DNA of 64,000 bases from DATBFG01 sp036558645 (GTDB lineage: Bacteria; Acidobacteriota; Terriglobia; Terriglobales; Acidobacteriaceae): positions 1-64,000 of the forward strand of contig DATBFG010000063.1 in assembly GCA_036558645.1 (NCBI GenBank), written 5' to 3'. The translations under genes and the position numbers were made by a program. The notes below the pieces were generated by a model. It had not been told where the DNA came from and made no database searches. It saw only the letters and a program-made list of their open reading frames with translations. Below, piece by piece: positions 23,914 through 33,349 of the stretch; position 1 is the first letter of the stretch; the number at the start of each line of letters is the position of its first letter.

Positions 23914-26895
23914 TTGATTAACACCTTGCTAGGAAAGGTCTTCGGGACCAAGAATGAGCGCGAAATCAAGCGCCTGCTGCCCAATGTGGAGGAGATTGGC
24001 GCGCTTGAAACGCAGATGCAGAAGCTCTCCGATGATGAGCTGCGCGCCAGGACGGACGATTTCCGCCGACGCATCCGGGAACGCGTCAGCCAAGTTGCCG
24101 ACGAGCCCGAAGCTGATCCCGACCGCCGCAAGGCGATCGAAGACGAGCGCTACAAGGTGTTGCAGGAGGCCTTGGGCGAGATTCTGGTAGAAGCATTCGC
24201 CGTGGTGCGCGAGGCGGGCCGCCGCGTCCTGGAGATGCGACATTTTGACGTGCAGTTGATTGGCGGAATGGTGCTGCACGACGGCAAGATTGCTGAAATG
24301 AAGACCGGCGAAGGAAAGACGCTGGTCGCTACCCTTCCCGTTTACCTGAATGCTCTAAGCGGCCGCGGTGTGCACGTGGTCACTGTCAACGATTACCTGG
24401 CAAAGCGCGACTCGGAGTGGATGGGCAAGCTCTATCGCTTTCTCGGCCTCACCGTCGGCGTGATCGTCCATGAGCTCGACGATGCCCAGCGACGCGAAGC
24501 CTACGCTGCCGATGTCACTTACGGCACCAACAACGAATTCGGATTCGACTACCTCCGCGACAACATGAAGTTTGACTTGGCTGACTGTGTTCAGCGCGGC
24601 CACAACTTCGCCATCGTCGACGAAGTAGACTCCATCCTGATCGACGAAGCACGTACGCCGCTGATCATTTCAGGCGCGAGCGAAGAGTCTACCGACAAGT
24701 ATGCCCGCGTGAACCGCATTATCCCGAAGCTCGAAAGGGGTGAGGAGATCGACGTAGCTCCCGGCGAGCCAAAGCAACTGACTGGGGATTTCGTCATCGA
24801 CGAGAAGCATAAGACGATCACCGTTACCGATGAGGGATGGGAGAAGGTGGAGCAGTTGCTCGGCATCGGAAACATTGCCGATCCGGAGAACTGGGCGCTC
24901 AAGCATCACGTTGAGACGGCCGTCAAAGCTCATCATCTTTATCGCCGTGACGTTGAATACGTCGTGAAGGACGGCGAAGTCATTATCGTCGACGAATTTA
25001 CCGGACGCATGATGCCCGGCCGCCGCTGGTCCGACGGCCTTCACCAGGCAGTCGAAGCGAAAGAGAACGTCAAAATTGAGCGTGAGAACCAGACGCTGGC
25101 GACGATCACCTTCCAGAATTACTTCCGCATGTACAAGAAGCTCGCGGGCATGACCGGGACGGCAGAGACGGAAGCTGCCGAGTTCGAGAAGATATACAGG
25201 CTTGAAGTAGTCGTCATCCCGACAAATAAGCCACTGCTGCGGATCGAAAATCCCGACGTCGTTTACCGCACTGAGAAAGAGAAATACTACGCGGCGGCGG
25301 ACGAAATTCAGCGCCTGTACGAAACTGGCCAGCCGGTACTGGTCGGCACGACGTCGATCGAGAAGTCCGAGCGGCTTTCAGAGCTTCTCAAGAAGAAGAA
25401 CATCAAGCACGTCGTCCTCAACGCTAAGTATCACGAACGCGAAGCGGAAATCGTGTCACAAGCCGGCCGCAGAGGCATGGTGACGATTGCCACCAACATG
25501 GCCGGCCGCGGAACCGACATCCTGCTGGGCGGAAATGCCGAGTTCATGGCCAAGCAGGAGTGCGTCAAGAAGGGAATTGCGCAACCATTGCGCGCCGCGC
25601 AGGGCAAGATTCAGATTGATGTCGATGAGAATGTCAGCACCGTCTGGTACTACGCTGGCAGCGAATTTGTTGTCCCGACCGAGCAGTGGAATGAAATCTA
25701 TAACCGGTACAAATCTGCTACCGACGGCGAGCATGGAGACGTCGTCGGCACCGGCGGGCTACACATCTTTGGCACGGAACGCCACGAAGCACGACGCATC
25801 GACAACCAGCTTCGAGGCCGCGCTGGCCGCCAGGGCGATCCAGGATCCTCGCGCTTCTACTTGTCGCTCGAAGATGACCTGATGCGCATCTTCGCCAAGG
25901 AATGGGTTTCAACTCTTCTGCAAAAACTCGGTATGGAAGAGGGTGTTCCGATCGAGTCGCGCCTGATCACGCGTCGAATCGAAGCCGCACAGAAAGCCGT
26001 CGAAGGCCAGAACTTCGAGGCCCGCAAGCACCTGCTTGAATACGACGACGTAATGAATAAGCAGCGTGAAGCGGTCTATGGATTGCGTCACCAACTGCTG
26101 GAAGGTGTCGATCAGAAAGAACTGATCCTCGAAGACTACGTTGCGGGCATTCTCAGTGACCTGATGGACCTGTACGCTGCCGTCAAGGTCCATCCCGAGA
26201 ATTGGGACATCAAGGCGCTAAAGGACCAGATCTTCACGCGCTTTGGCGTAGATATCCTCGCAGAAGGCTTGAAGCCGGAGACGTTGAATCGTCAGGAACT
26301 CGGCGACGCGATCTTCGACAAGCTTAAAGAACGCTACGAATCCAAGGAGCAAGTCATCGGTCCCGATGCCATGCGCTACCACGAGCGCATGATCATGTTG
26401 AGCGTGCTCGACTCGCAGTGGAAAGACCACCTGCTGAGCATGGATCACCTCAAAGAGGGCATCGGCCTGCGCGGCTACGGCCAGCACGATCCGCTGGTGG
26501 AGTACAAGCGCGAATCATTCGAGATGTTCGAAGACATGATGCGCCGCTTCCAGGAAGAGACGGTACGGTACCTGTACCTGATGCAAATCCTGGAGAGGCC
26601 GGAAGCCGATCTACAAGCTCGACCTCCGCAAGAAATGCAAGCGCAAGGTACTCCATCCGGCAGTTCAAGCGGTGGCAATGGCCGTCGGCCGCCCCGCGGT
26701 ATCGCAACTTCGATGGACGAGATCGAAGAAGCTTTCCAGCGCCGCAAACGGCGCGAACTGGAGCAGGCACGCATGGCCGGCTCGGGCGATCAGCAACAGG
26801 TCCAGCAAGTCGTGCGCAGCGGGGATAAAGTCGGACGCAACGACCCCTGTCCCTGCGGCTCAGGAAAGAAATATAAGAAGTGCTGCGGCGCTTAA
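23914..26895 (+). CDS. secA: preprotein translocase ATPase SecA
   Basis: 993 residues from TTG 23914 (AAGGA 8 bases upstream). It is the cytoplasmic motor that drives Sec-dependent export through SecYEG. Nucleotide-binding domain 1 has Walker A GEGKT at residues 132-136, IVDEVDSILIDEARTPLI (DEAD-like), and the preprotein-binding region. NBD2 has IATNMAGRGTDI and LRGRAGRQGDPGSSRFYLSLEDDLMR. The C-terminal zinc-binding SecB-interaction motif CPCGSGKKYKKCC ends the protein after a flexible Gln/Gly/Pro-rich linker. It is longer than E. coli SecA (901 aa) because of this linker and an insert before the RGRAGRQ helicase motif (~residues 565-615). It is a monocistronic housekeeping gene and fits the many exported proteins around it. 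Confidence 0.98.
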   Translation: MINTLLGKVFGTKNEREIKRLLPNVEEIGALETQMQKLSDDELRARTDDFRRRIRERVSQVADEPEADPDRRKAIEDERYKVLQEALGEILVEAFAVVREAGRRVLEMRHFDVQLIGGMVLHDGKIAEMKTGEGKTLVATLPVYLNALSGRGVHVVTVNDYLAKRDSEWMGKLYRFLGLTVGVIVHELDDAQRREAYAADVTYGTNNEFGFDYLRDNMKFDLADCVQRGHNFAIVDEVDSILIDEARTPLIISGASEESTDKYARVNRIIPKLERGEEIDVAPGEPKQLTGDFVIDEKHKTITVTDEGWEKVEQLLGIGNIADPENWALKHHVETAVKAHHLYRRDVEYVVKDGEVIIVDEFTGRMMPGRRWSDGLHQAVEAKENVKIERENQTLATITFQNYFRMYKKLAGMTGTAETEAAEFEKIYRLEVVVIPTNKPLLRIENPDVVYRTEKEKYYAAADEIQRLYETGQPVLVGTTSIEKSERLSELLKKKNIKHVVLNAKYHEREAEIVSQAGRRGMVTIATNMAGRGTDILLGGNAEFMAKQECVKKGIAQPLRAAQGKIQIDVDENVSTVWYYAGSEFVVPTEQWNEIYNRYKSATDGEHGDVVGTGGLHIFGTERHEARRIDNQLRGRAGRQGDPGSSRFYLSLEDDLMRIFAKEWVSTLLQKLGMEEGVPIESRLITRRIEAAQKAVEGQNFEARKHLLEYDDVMNKQREAVYGLRHQLLEGVDQKELILEDYVAGILSDLMDLYAAVKVHPENWDIKALKDQIFTRFGVDILAEGLKPETLNRQELGDAIFDKLKERYESKEQVIGPDAMRYHERMIMLSVLDSQWKDHLLSMDHLKEGIGLRGYGQHDPLVEYKRESFEMFEDMMRRFQEETVRYLYLMQILERPEADLQARPPQEMQAQGTPSGSSSGGNGRRPPRGIATSMDEIEEAFQRRKRRELEQARMAGSGDQQQVQQVVRSGDKVGRNDPCPCGSGKKYKKCCGA

Positions 26896-27141
26896 CGAGC
26901 TTACGAACCTATTAGTTGCAAGGTTGCTCTGGCGCAATAAGCCTTTTGTCTCTAATCGCTCCCGGAATTGCACATTTAGGTGTAATTTTTTTGGCCATCC
27001 AGCTACTTAGCTATTGCTTTCTTTTTTCCTTACCTGTAGATAGATAAGTCGCGCCGAAACGAACGTTTCTTTACTTCCCCTTACATCAGCGCGCGAGATA
27101 GTGCTGACAAGTTTCGTTGTCAGTCGTGTGCCCATACTGAA

Positions 27142-30100
27142 ATGAAGACTCAGGCCAAGGAAACAAAACAGATGCCACTCGTATCCGTGGTTAGCCGACG
27201 AGCCCTGCCCCTCGTAATCCTCATGTTGTTGGCAAGCTTTGTACATGGTCAGGCATCATCGTTCTCCTCGAACAGCTTGCCTGTAGATGAGTCGAATTTA
27301 GTAACTCTCACGGGGAATACTCACCCGTTGGCTCTGGCTCAATATGATCAAGGCTCAGTGGCCGGAAACCAGCCGCTGACGCGGATGCTGCTTGTATTAA
27401 AGAGGAGCCCAGCACAGGATGCTGCGCTGCGCAGATTGCTGGACGATCAGCAGGACAAATCCTCTCCCTCGTATCATAAGTGGCTCACGCCTACGCAATA
27501 CGGCCAGCAATTCGGACCTTCGGACAGTGACCTGCAAAAGGCCACAAGCTGGCTCAAGTTACACGGCTTTGAGATCGCGCGCGTTTCGAAAGGACGGACG
27601 GTTATCGAGTTCTCCGGAACGGTGGCTCAGGTTGAGGCGGCATTTCACACTTCCATGCATCGATTCCTGATCGATGGCGTCTCCCGCATTGCAAACGCCA
27701 GTGACCCGCAGATACCGGCGTCGCTTTCCTCTATCGTTGCCGGCCCGCTATCCCTGAACAGCTTTCCGAAGAAACCCATGAGCCAGGTCCTTGGAACTTA
27801 TTCCAAAGCGACCGGCAAGCTTCAGGCGGCAAATCCCGACTTCACGTTTCCCGGCGGCTGTGCGCAAGACGGCAACTGTTACGCGCTCGTCCCCTACGAT
27901 TTTGCCACCATCTACAACGTCTCGCCGCTGTGGGATGCCGGCATCGATGGAACCGGCCAGACGATTGCAATTGTGGGCCGAACCAACATCAACATCCAGG
28001 ACGTCCGCGATTTCCGCACCTTGTTCGGCCTTCCGGCAAACGACCCCGAAATTATCCTGAACGGCCCGGATCCGGGCATTAATGAAGACGAGTCCGAGGC
28101 GGATGTCGACGTTCAGTGGTCGGGAGCAGTCGCGAAGAATGCCGCCATTAAATTTGTAACCTCCGCCTCTACCGAGACAAGCGACGGAGTGGACCTCTCC
28201 GCGGAATACATCGTCGATAACAATCTTGCGCCTGTCATGAGCGAGAGCTACGGACTCTGTGAACTTGGCCTGGGAACGGCGGGAAACCAGTTCTTCAATG
28301 CACTCTGGGCACAGGCGGCAGCACAGGGGATTACCGTCATGATCTCCACCGGTGATGACGGCTCAGCCGGATGCGATTTCTTTACGGGTTTCGTTCCTCA
28401 GCCCGCGCAATATGGACTGGCGGTCAATGGAATCTCGTCAACTCCGTTCAACGTTGCGGTCGGTGGGACCGACTTCAATGATTTTTTCAGTCCTCAAGAC
28501 TATTGGAATACCACCAACGATCCGACCACACAGGCCTCTGCAAAGGGCTACATTCCGGAGAGCACATGGAATAGCACTTGCACGAATGCAATCTTCGGCC
28601 AGGTTGGATACAGCAACAACGCTGAAACAAACTGCAACAACTTTGACCTCATTTCATTTGTCGAAACCATCGGTGGCAGCGGCGGCGTCAGCAACTGCAC
28701 AACGAATACGCAACAAGTGGGGAGTTGTTCGGGCGGCTATGCCAAACCATCGTGGCAGACGGGAATTGGCGTGCCTGCAGATGGAAAGCGAGACTTGCCA
28801 GATTTGTCGCTGTTCTCGAGCAGCGGATTTCTGGGCAACTTCTACATCATCTGTCAGTCAGACGTAACATACGGAATTTGTAGTCTCAATTTATTCGTTG
28901 CAATCGGTGGTACGTCGGTGGCTTCTCCCGCGTTTGCGGGAGTCATGGCCCTCGTGAATCAGCAAACCGGAAGCGCCCAAGGTAATGCAAACTATGTTCT
29001 ATACAAGCTAGCTGCCCAGCAGTCGACCGCCTTTCATGACATCACCTCAGGAACCATCTCCATGCCGTGCGATGCGGGGTCGCCGAATTGCACTGTGACC
29101 TCTAACGGTTATCAATTCGGAACGCTATCCGGGTACAACACAACAGCGGGATACGACCTTGCAACCGGCCTTGGCACGGTGAATGTCGCGAATCTTGTTA
29201 ACAAGTGGAGCAGTGTCACGTTTAAGCCGTCGACGACAACGTTGTCATTGACTCCGACGACAGTCACGCACGGACAGACTGTAACCATAAACTCCACGGT
29301 TGCCCCAACCAGTGGAAGTGGCACACCAACAGGAAATATATCGCTTTTAACCAGCACGGGAAAAAGCGCGGGCGATTATGCGTTAGCCAGTGGATCATTC
29401 AGTGGACCGACCAAACTCCTGCCCGGCGGGGCATACACCGTTAGCGCGCACTATGGAGGCGATCCTACTTACGGCGGAAGCGACTCCGCGCCCGTGAGCG
29501 TCACTGTGAACCCAGAAAGCAGCAAAACCGTAGTTCGGATGATCACATTTGACTCCCAAGGGAACATTACTAATCAAAACGCTACGAGCACTGTCTATGG
29601 ATCGCCCTACTTGCTCCGAATGGATGTGACAGATGCCGCCGGAGATGTATGTGGCACTTCGCTCGGATGTCCGACTGGAAGTGTGGCCCTGACTGATAAT
29701 GGCGTGCCTCTGGATACGGGAACATTCGTACTCAACAATGTTGGATATGCTGAGGACCAGATCGCGCAGTTACCTGGAGGAACTCATACGCTGGCAGCGC
29801 AGTTTGTCGGCGACAGCAGTTTTAACGCGAGCAGCGCGGGCGATACTCTGACGATCACACCTGCGGCCACAAGCTTTTACAGTCTTGGTACTCCTGGGTT
29901 TGTCTCCGTCGGTGAAAATGTGTCCGTATACCCCAACGTACAATCGCAGAGCACGGGCGCCGCTCCCGGTGGAACATTCACTTTTACTCTGGACGGAGCA
30001 CCGCTGAGCGGCACGTTGACCACAAATTCCAGTGACGGCCAGAGCAGTGGTGTAGCGACGATCTCGGGCGATTTTCTCACGAAGATCTCTACGTCGGGAG

Positions 30101-31026
30101 TCCACACTCTAGTTGCGACATACACCGGCGATTCCAATTACAGCGGCAGCTCCTCCTCCGCGTCGATCACTGCACTTTACCAGACCACATTTAGTCTCTC
30201 CGTCGATAATCCAAACCCCGCTCCGAACTCCAGCATCACTTTGACAGGCTTGGTATCCTCAACTGCCCAAAATATTTGGCCAACCGGAAGCATTCAGTTT
30301 GGCGATCAGAGATCCGGTGAGCTCTTAAATGGAAACCTGGTACTCAAGCAGGTGACGGACGGAAGCGGAAATGCGGCATTACAAGCAACGATGACTATCA
30401 TCCCGCCGCACAACTCCATGGAAATTGGTGCTAGTTACGCGGGAGACGGCAACTTCAATTATTCCAATACCCCGACTGTTTTTGTGACGGTAACAGGCAG
30501 CGATTTTGCGATCTACCCCATGCTAAGCAACAGCATAGAACTGTTTCAAGGTACAACCGGATCGCTCGTCTTTAATATTGATCCGCAGGCGTCATTCAAT
30601 GGCACCATCAACTTTAACGGAGCTTCGTGCAGCGGGTTGCCCGCAGAGAGTTCGTGCTCATTCAACCCTTCCACGGTCACCGGCAAAGCTCAAACATTTC
30701 TTACCGTTTCGACCAGCTACCCGCACTCTCGAACTCAGGCGATGCTTCCGAAGGAATTGAAGTGGTGGTACGGCACGATGAGCGCAGGTCTGGTCGGAGT
30801 CTTCTTATTAGGAGCGCGGCGGAAGCGTTGGTGCAAAACCGTCGGGCTCCTGATCATCACTGGCACGTTATTCGTGATTCCAAGCTGCGGTGGTGGCGGC
30901 GGTGATGCTGGAGGTGGTGGAGGCGTCAGCGACCCTGGCACGCCTAAGGGCACTTACACTGTCACGGTCACTGCCACAAGCGGCAGCCTAACGCACACAA
31001 CAACCTTCACGCTAACGGTTAAATAA
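27142..31026 (+). CDS. pro-kumamolisin / S53 (sedolisin) protease with Ig repeats
   Basis: 1294 residues. A signal segment (ALPLVILMLLASFVHGQ) is followed by a pro-kumamolisin activation domain (~50-200: DDQQDKSSPSYHKWLTPTQY) and a sedolisin catalytic domain (~245-700). The catalytic Ser is in GGTSVASPAFAG (Ser592), the Glu/Asp pair in ESEADVD (Glu319, Asp323) and the oxyanion Asp in STGDDGS (Asp405). So it is an acid-active secreted serine carboxyl protease. Residues ~705-1130 are four or so Ig-like (Big_3/5 type) repeats (PTGNISLLTSTGKS, PGGTFTFTLDGAPL, PTGSIQFGDQ). Near the end is a hydrophobic helix (TMSAGLVGVFLLGARRKRW), a lipobox-like TLFVIPSCGGGGG and a final strand, typical of Acidobacterial surface-anchored forms. 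Confidence 0.93.
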   Translation: MKTQAKETKQMPLVSVVSRRALPLVILMLLASFVHGQASSFSSNSLPVDESNLVTLTGNTHPLALAQYDQGSVAGNQPLTRMLLVLKRSPAQDAALRRLLDDQQDKSSPSYHKWLTPTQYGQQFGPSDSDLQKATSWLKLHGFEIARVSKGRTVIEFSGTVAQVEAAFHTSMHRFLIDGVSRIANASDPQIPASLSSIVAGPLSLNSFPKKPMSQVLGTYSKATGKLQAANPDFTFPGGCAQDGNCYALVPYDFATIYNVSPLWDAGIDGTGQTIAIVGRTNINIQDVRDFRTLFGLPANDPEIILNGPDPGINEDESEADVDVQWSGAVAKNAAIKFVTSASTETSDGVDLSAEYIVDNNLAPVMSESYGLCELGLGTAGNQFFNALWAQAAAQGITVMISTGDDGSAGCDFFTGFVPQPAQYGLAVNGISSTPFNVAVGGTDFNDFFSPQDYWNTTNDPTTQASAKGYIPESTWNSTCTNAIFGQVGYSNNAETNCNNFDLISFVETIGGSGGVSNCTTNTQQVGSCSGGYAKPSWQTGIGVPADGKRDLPDLSLFSSSGFLGNFYIICQSDVTYGICSLNLFVAIGGTSVASPAFAGVMALVNQQTGSAQGNANYVLYKLAAQQSTAFHDITSGTISMPCDAGSPNCTVTSNGYQFGTLSGYNTTAGYDLATGLGTVNVANLVNKWSSVTFKPSTTTLSLTPTTVTHGQTVTINSTVAPTSGSGTPTGNISLLTSTGKSAGDYALASGSFSGPTKLLPGGAYTVSAHYGGDPTYGGSDSAPVSVTVNPESSKTVVRMITFDSQGNITNQNATSTVYGSPYLLRMDVTDAAGDVCGTSLGCPTGSVALTDNGVPLDTGTFVLNNVGYAEDQIAQLPGGTHTLAAQFVGDSSFNASSAGDTLTITPAATSFYSLGTPGFVSVGENVSVYPNVQSQSTGAAPGGTFTFTLDGAPLSGTLTTNSSDGQSSGVATISGDFLTKISTSGVHTLVATYTGDSNYSGSSSSASITALYQTTFSLSVDNPNPAPNSSITLTGLVSSTAQNIWPTGSIQFGDQRSGELLNGNLVLKQVTDGSGNAALQATMTIIPPHNSMEIGASYAGDGNFNYSNTPTVFVTVTGSDFAIYPMLSNSIELFQGTTGSLVFNIDPQASFNGTINFNGASCSGLPAESSCSFNPSTVTGKAQTFLTVSTSYPHSRTQAMLPKELKWWYGTMSAGLVGVFLLGARRKRWCKTVGLLIITGTLFVIPSCGGGGGDAGGGGGVSDPGTPKGTYTVTVTATSGSLTHTTTFTLTVK

Positions 31027-31162
31027 CACTATCTAGGGAGGTCCGGTGGGTGATTGCGGGACAAGAATGCGGGCACAGGGACATTCTCCACTAGCAACGA
31101 AGGTGAGATCTGGACTGTGACCAATGATCGGTCTGCTTCTGGCTTTGTTCAACCTTTTGCTG

Positions 31163-31993
31163 TCAGCCCATTCTTTGCCATCGGACTTGTTCATTCCCGG
31201 TCACGCCGCTTAATTCGTTAGGAGAGATCTGGTTGAACTGCACGACCACGAAGTAAGGGGCAGGCACCCATCCCATGGTCTGCTGTCCTTGCAGAACCAC
31301 TTGCCCTACTGGTGTAACTTGCCATCCTCCCATCACGGTGGCAGTCCCAGCCGGAGTCATGACCTGTCCGTTGAAGGCTCCATTCGGAGCCATTTCCAGC
31401 ATCATCTGCCCCGGTGGGCCAAACGCCGGCATGATTTGTACGTTCCAACGTCCGCAGAGGATTTGTGCAAGTTGTGGCGGCGCATAAGTAGGCTGCGGGG
31501 TAGGGAATGAGTATTGCGGTTGTGATTGCGTTTGCGGTCGTGGAGCAGGACTCGAATAACCGGTGGCGGGCTGCTCCGCTGCATGGGCTCGTCCGCGCTT
31601 TCGTCCGCCATGCAACGTTTGCACCAGCCGCTCCAGGCCTTCATCAAAGCCGTACTGGGAAAAGTCAATCCATTGCAATCCGCTGAGTTGGTATTGCATC
31701 TCCTTTGGTATTTCGCAGGTTTCCGCCATCATGGGAATGATGTGGCGCTCTTGCTGCTCGGCGATGTCGAGCTCTTTCACAACGTTTTTCGAGTGAATGC
31801 AATTTGGCGACAGAATAATCAGGAAGGCATCACATTCGCCGATAGCCTCAGCGATTTCCGCGCGCCAGGAGTCCCCGGCTTCGAGCGAGCGGCTGTCTAC
31901 CCAGACTTTCAAGCCACTGTTTTCGAGACCTTGGATCAGGTTGTCGGCAAACTGGCGATCGCGCCGGGAGTAGCTGACGAAGATTTCGCCCAC
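31163..31993 (-). CDS. TIR-domain protein with proline-rich linker and unknown C-terminal domain
   Basis: 276 residues from GTG 31993 (GGAGG 6 bases upstream; a TTG one codon earlier is less well spaced). Residues 1-~125 are a bacterial TIR domain: IFVSYSRRDRQFAD, VWVDSRSLEAGDSW, FLIILSPNCIHSKNVVKELD. The glutamate of VVKELD (about residue 75) sits where NAD-cleaving TIRs have their catalytic Glu. A Pro/Gln-rich linker (~130-180) leads to a ~95-residue C-terminal domain (LCGRWNVQI...MLEMAPNGAFNGQVMTPAGT...GWQVTPVGQVVLQGQQ) that reads like a small beta-barrel, lipocalin-like in style. I do not recognise it. It could act in antiphage NAD depletion or signalling. No partner sensor gene is adjacent. 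Confidence 0.85.
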   Translation of the reverse strand: MGEIFVSYSRRDRQFADNLIQGLENSGLKVWVDSRSLEAGDSWRAEIAEAIGECDAFLIILSPNCIHSKNVVKELDIAEQQERHIIPMMAETCEIPKEMQYQLSGLQWIDFSQYGFDEGLERLVQTLHGGRKRGRAHAAEQPATGYSSPAPRPQTQSQPQYSFPTPQPTYAPPQLAQILCGRWNVQIMPAFGPPGQMMLEMAPNGAFNGQVMTPAGTATVMGGWQVTPVGQVVLQGQQTMGWVPAPYFVVVQFNQISPNELSGVTGNEQVRWQRMG

Positions 31994-32125
31994 CAAACAC
32001 CTCCATGCTTACGGGGGCTCAGCTCAGGGCAGGAATTCGTAGAGTGTATCGTAAATTGCTGGAAAAATGCGCAGGGAAATCTGGGGTGGTCCACCTTCGC
32101 CGCCCTTGTCTGAATCATCGGGATA

Positions 32126-32205
32126 GCCCCATAGGGGCGAAACGATAGTAGCCCAGCGCCTCAGCGCGGGGAAAGTGGTTGAAGCGAGCCAAGTCCCGGA
32201 GGGAC
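32126..32205. repeat. cluster of mini-hairpins, intergenic repeat
   Basis: Three short palindromes in a row: GCCCCATAGGGGC (32126-32138), CCAGCGCCTCAGCGCGGG (near 32153-32170) and GTCCCGGAGGGAC (32193-32205). Sequence of this style recurs between genes in Acidobacterial genomes (recollection, not searched). Confidence 0.5.
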
Positions 32206-32289
32206 GGCCGACTGACTGTTCGTCGCACGGCGATCAACATCAGCGGCGGGTCTGTGTAGGCGGGCTGGCCAATCTTTCCACCTACGATT

Positions 32290-32871
32290 CTATCTTCGCG
32301 AGGTTGCCCCACCCTTGTCGCTCCCGTTGTTGGAGCGACAGGGTGGGATTCTCCCTGCTGTGAGCAGCACGCCCATGCGCTCGCGCTTCCGCGCCGTCCA
32401 TTGCGACTCGATCTCCACTGTGCCCTCGGCACCCGTCGCATAATGGACGAAGCTGCTCCACGGCCAATCTTCAGGACGCAGCACCAAGCCCCGCTTTACA
32501 GGATTGCGATGAATGTACCGCAGTTTTTCTCTTCGTTTTTTTTCACTCCAGACCGGGAAATCGTAATATCGAATCTGCCAGAAGCGAGACAGGCTTTGCG
32601 TTTTCAGCTTTCGTGAAGTGATTTGCTTCAGCATCTGAATCACGATCGAGAGTTCGCTGCGTTGCGGCTCACTGATAAGAAGATGCACGTGCTCGGGCAT
32701 TACAACATAGGCCGAGATGTAACAGCCGTACCAGCGGCGAACCCGTTCGAGTTCCCGCTCGAAAGCCTCTTTGGCTGTCGCGGCATCAAGCAGCCGCATC
32801 CGGCGATAACAGCTGAAAGTGATGAAGTGCAAGCAGTGCTGATTTTGGTAGCGTTTGGGTTTGGGACGCAT
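32290..32871 (-). CDS. REP-associated tyrosine transposase (RAYT, Y1_Tnp)
   Basis: 193 residues. The single-strand HUH-type transposase fold is shown by HFITFSCYRRMRLL, AYVVMPEHVHLLISEP (the HxH metal motif), FWQIRYYDFPVWSEKKRREKLRYIHRNPVKRGLV and PEDWPWSSFVHY. These are hallmark strings of RAYTs, domesticated relatives of IS200/IS605 transposases that mobilise REP hairpins. Two REP-like hairpins with a shared CCCACCC arm flank the core, at 32308-32347 and 32902-32935. The last ~20 residues (GRIPPCRSNNGSDKGGAT) are encoded by the downstream REP itself, so the native stop has probably been displaced or the frame runs through by chance. Confidence 0.9.
   Translation of the reverse strand: MRPKPKRYQNQHCLHFITFSCYRRMRLLDAATAKEAFERELERVRRWYGCYISAYVVMPEHVHLLISEPQRSELSIVIQMLKQITSRKLKTQSLSRFWQIRYYDFPVWSEKKRREKLRYIHRNPVKRGLVLRPEDWPWSSFVHYATGAEGTVEIESQWTARKRERMGVLLTAGRIPPCRSNNGSDKGGATSRR
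32308..32347. repeat. REP hairpin, downstream of RAYT
   Basis: Arm CCCACCCTTGTCGCTCC (32308-32324) pairs with GGAGCGACAGGGTGGG (32332-32347) with one bulged T and a 7-base loop. Confidence 0.8.
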
Positions 32872-32901
32872 TTGGAAGAAATTCTAGTACCCAAACCAGA
32901 T

Positions 32902-32935
32902 CCCACCCCCTCGCAAAAAGCGCGAGGAGGGTGGG
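32902..32935. repeat. REP hairpin, upstream of RAYT
   Basis: Arm CCCACCCCCTCGC (32902-32914) pairs with GCGAGGAGGGTGGG (32922-32935) over an A-rich loop. The arm shares CCCACCC with the downstream REP. Confidence 0.75.
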
Positions 32936-32995
32936 GCAACCCCACTTTGGGAAGTAAGGCGGAAAGGTTGGGCCAGCCCCCCCAGTGCCACGCTA

Positions 32996-33349
32996 CTAGC
33001 TTGATCGTAGTGGATGTTCCATCGCTTTCTGACGCGGCTCAAATACGACGAAGTAGTATGCAAGGGTACCAACGGGGATTGTAAAAAGAAGCATGAGAAA
33101 CCACATCAACTTCCCAAGAATGCCTCCGGGGTAGCTTGTTGCGCAATGCCACATCATCGCTGGCCACAGTCCAAACAAACTCAACGCACCAAGTGCGCCC
33201 AGTAAACCGAGCGGCAGTTTTGATATTGCCGGGAGTGCGTTGAAGGCACTAGCGCCGCCAAACACAGCGACGACGTTAAGAACTACAGCCGCGACGAGCA
33301 GAACAACTAGACACCAAGCTGCCGCCCTACAGAATTTGCAAAAGTCCAT
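32996..33349 (-). CDS. membrane protein of unknown function, 117 aa
   Basis: Opens with MDFCKFCRAA, then three hydrophobic segments: AWCLVVLLVAAVVLNVVAVF, PLGLLGALGALSLFGLWPAMMW and LMWFLMLLFTIPVGTLAYYFVV. It ends in a short basic tail, FEPRQKAMEHPLRSS. No domain is recognised. The gene ends about 60 bases from the upstream REP hairpin of the RAYT gene and about 440 bases from the left end of the IS1595-type transposon. It may be ordinary chromosome between two mobile insertions. Confidence 0.65.
   Translation of the reverse strand: MDFCKFCRAAAWCLVVLLVAAVVLNVVAVFGGASAFNALPAISKLPLGLLGALGALSLFGLWPAMMWHCATSYPGGILGKLMWFLMLLFTIPVGTLAYYFVVFEPRQKAMEHPLRSS

Noticed and set aside
32115..32441. 108-codon minus-strand frame across the hairpin cluster and REP
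   Set aside because: It translates repeat DNA. The RAYT frame and hairpins explain the region.
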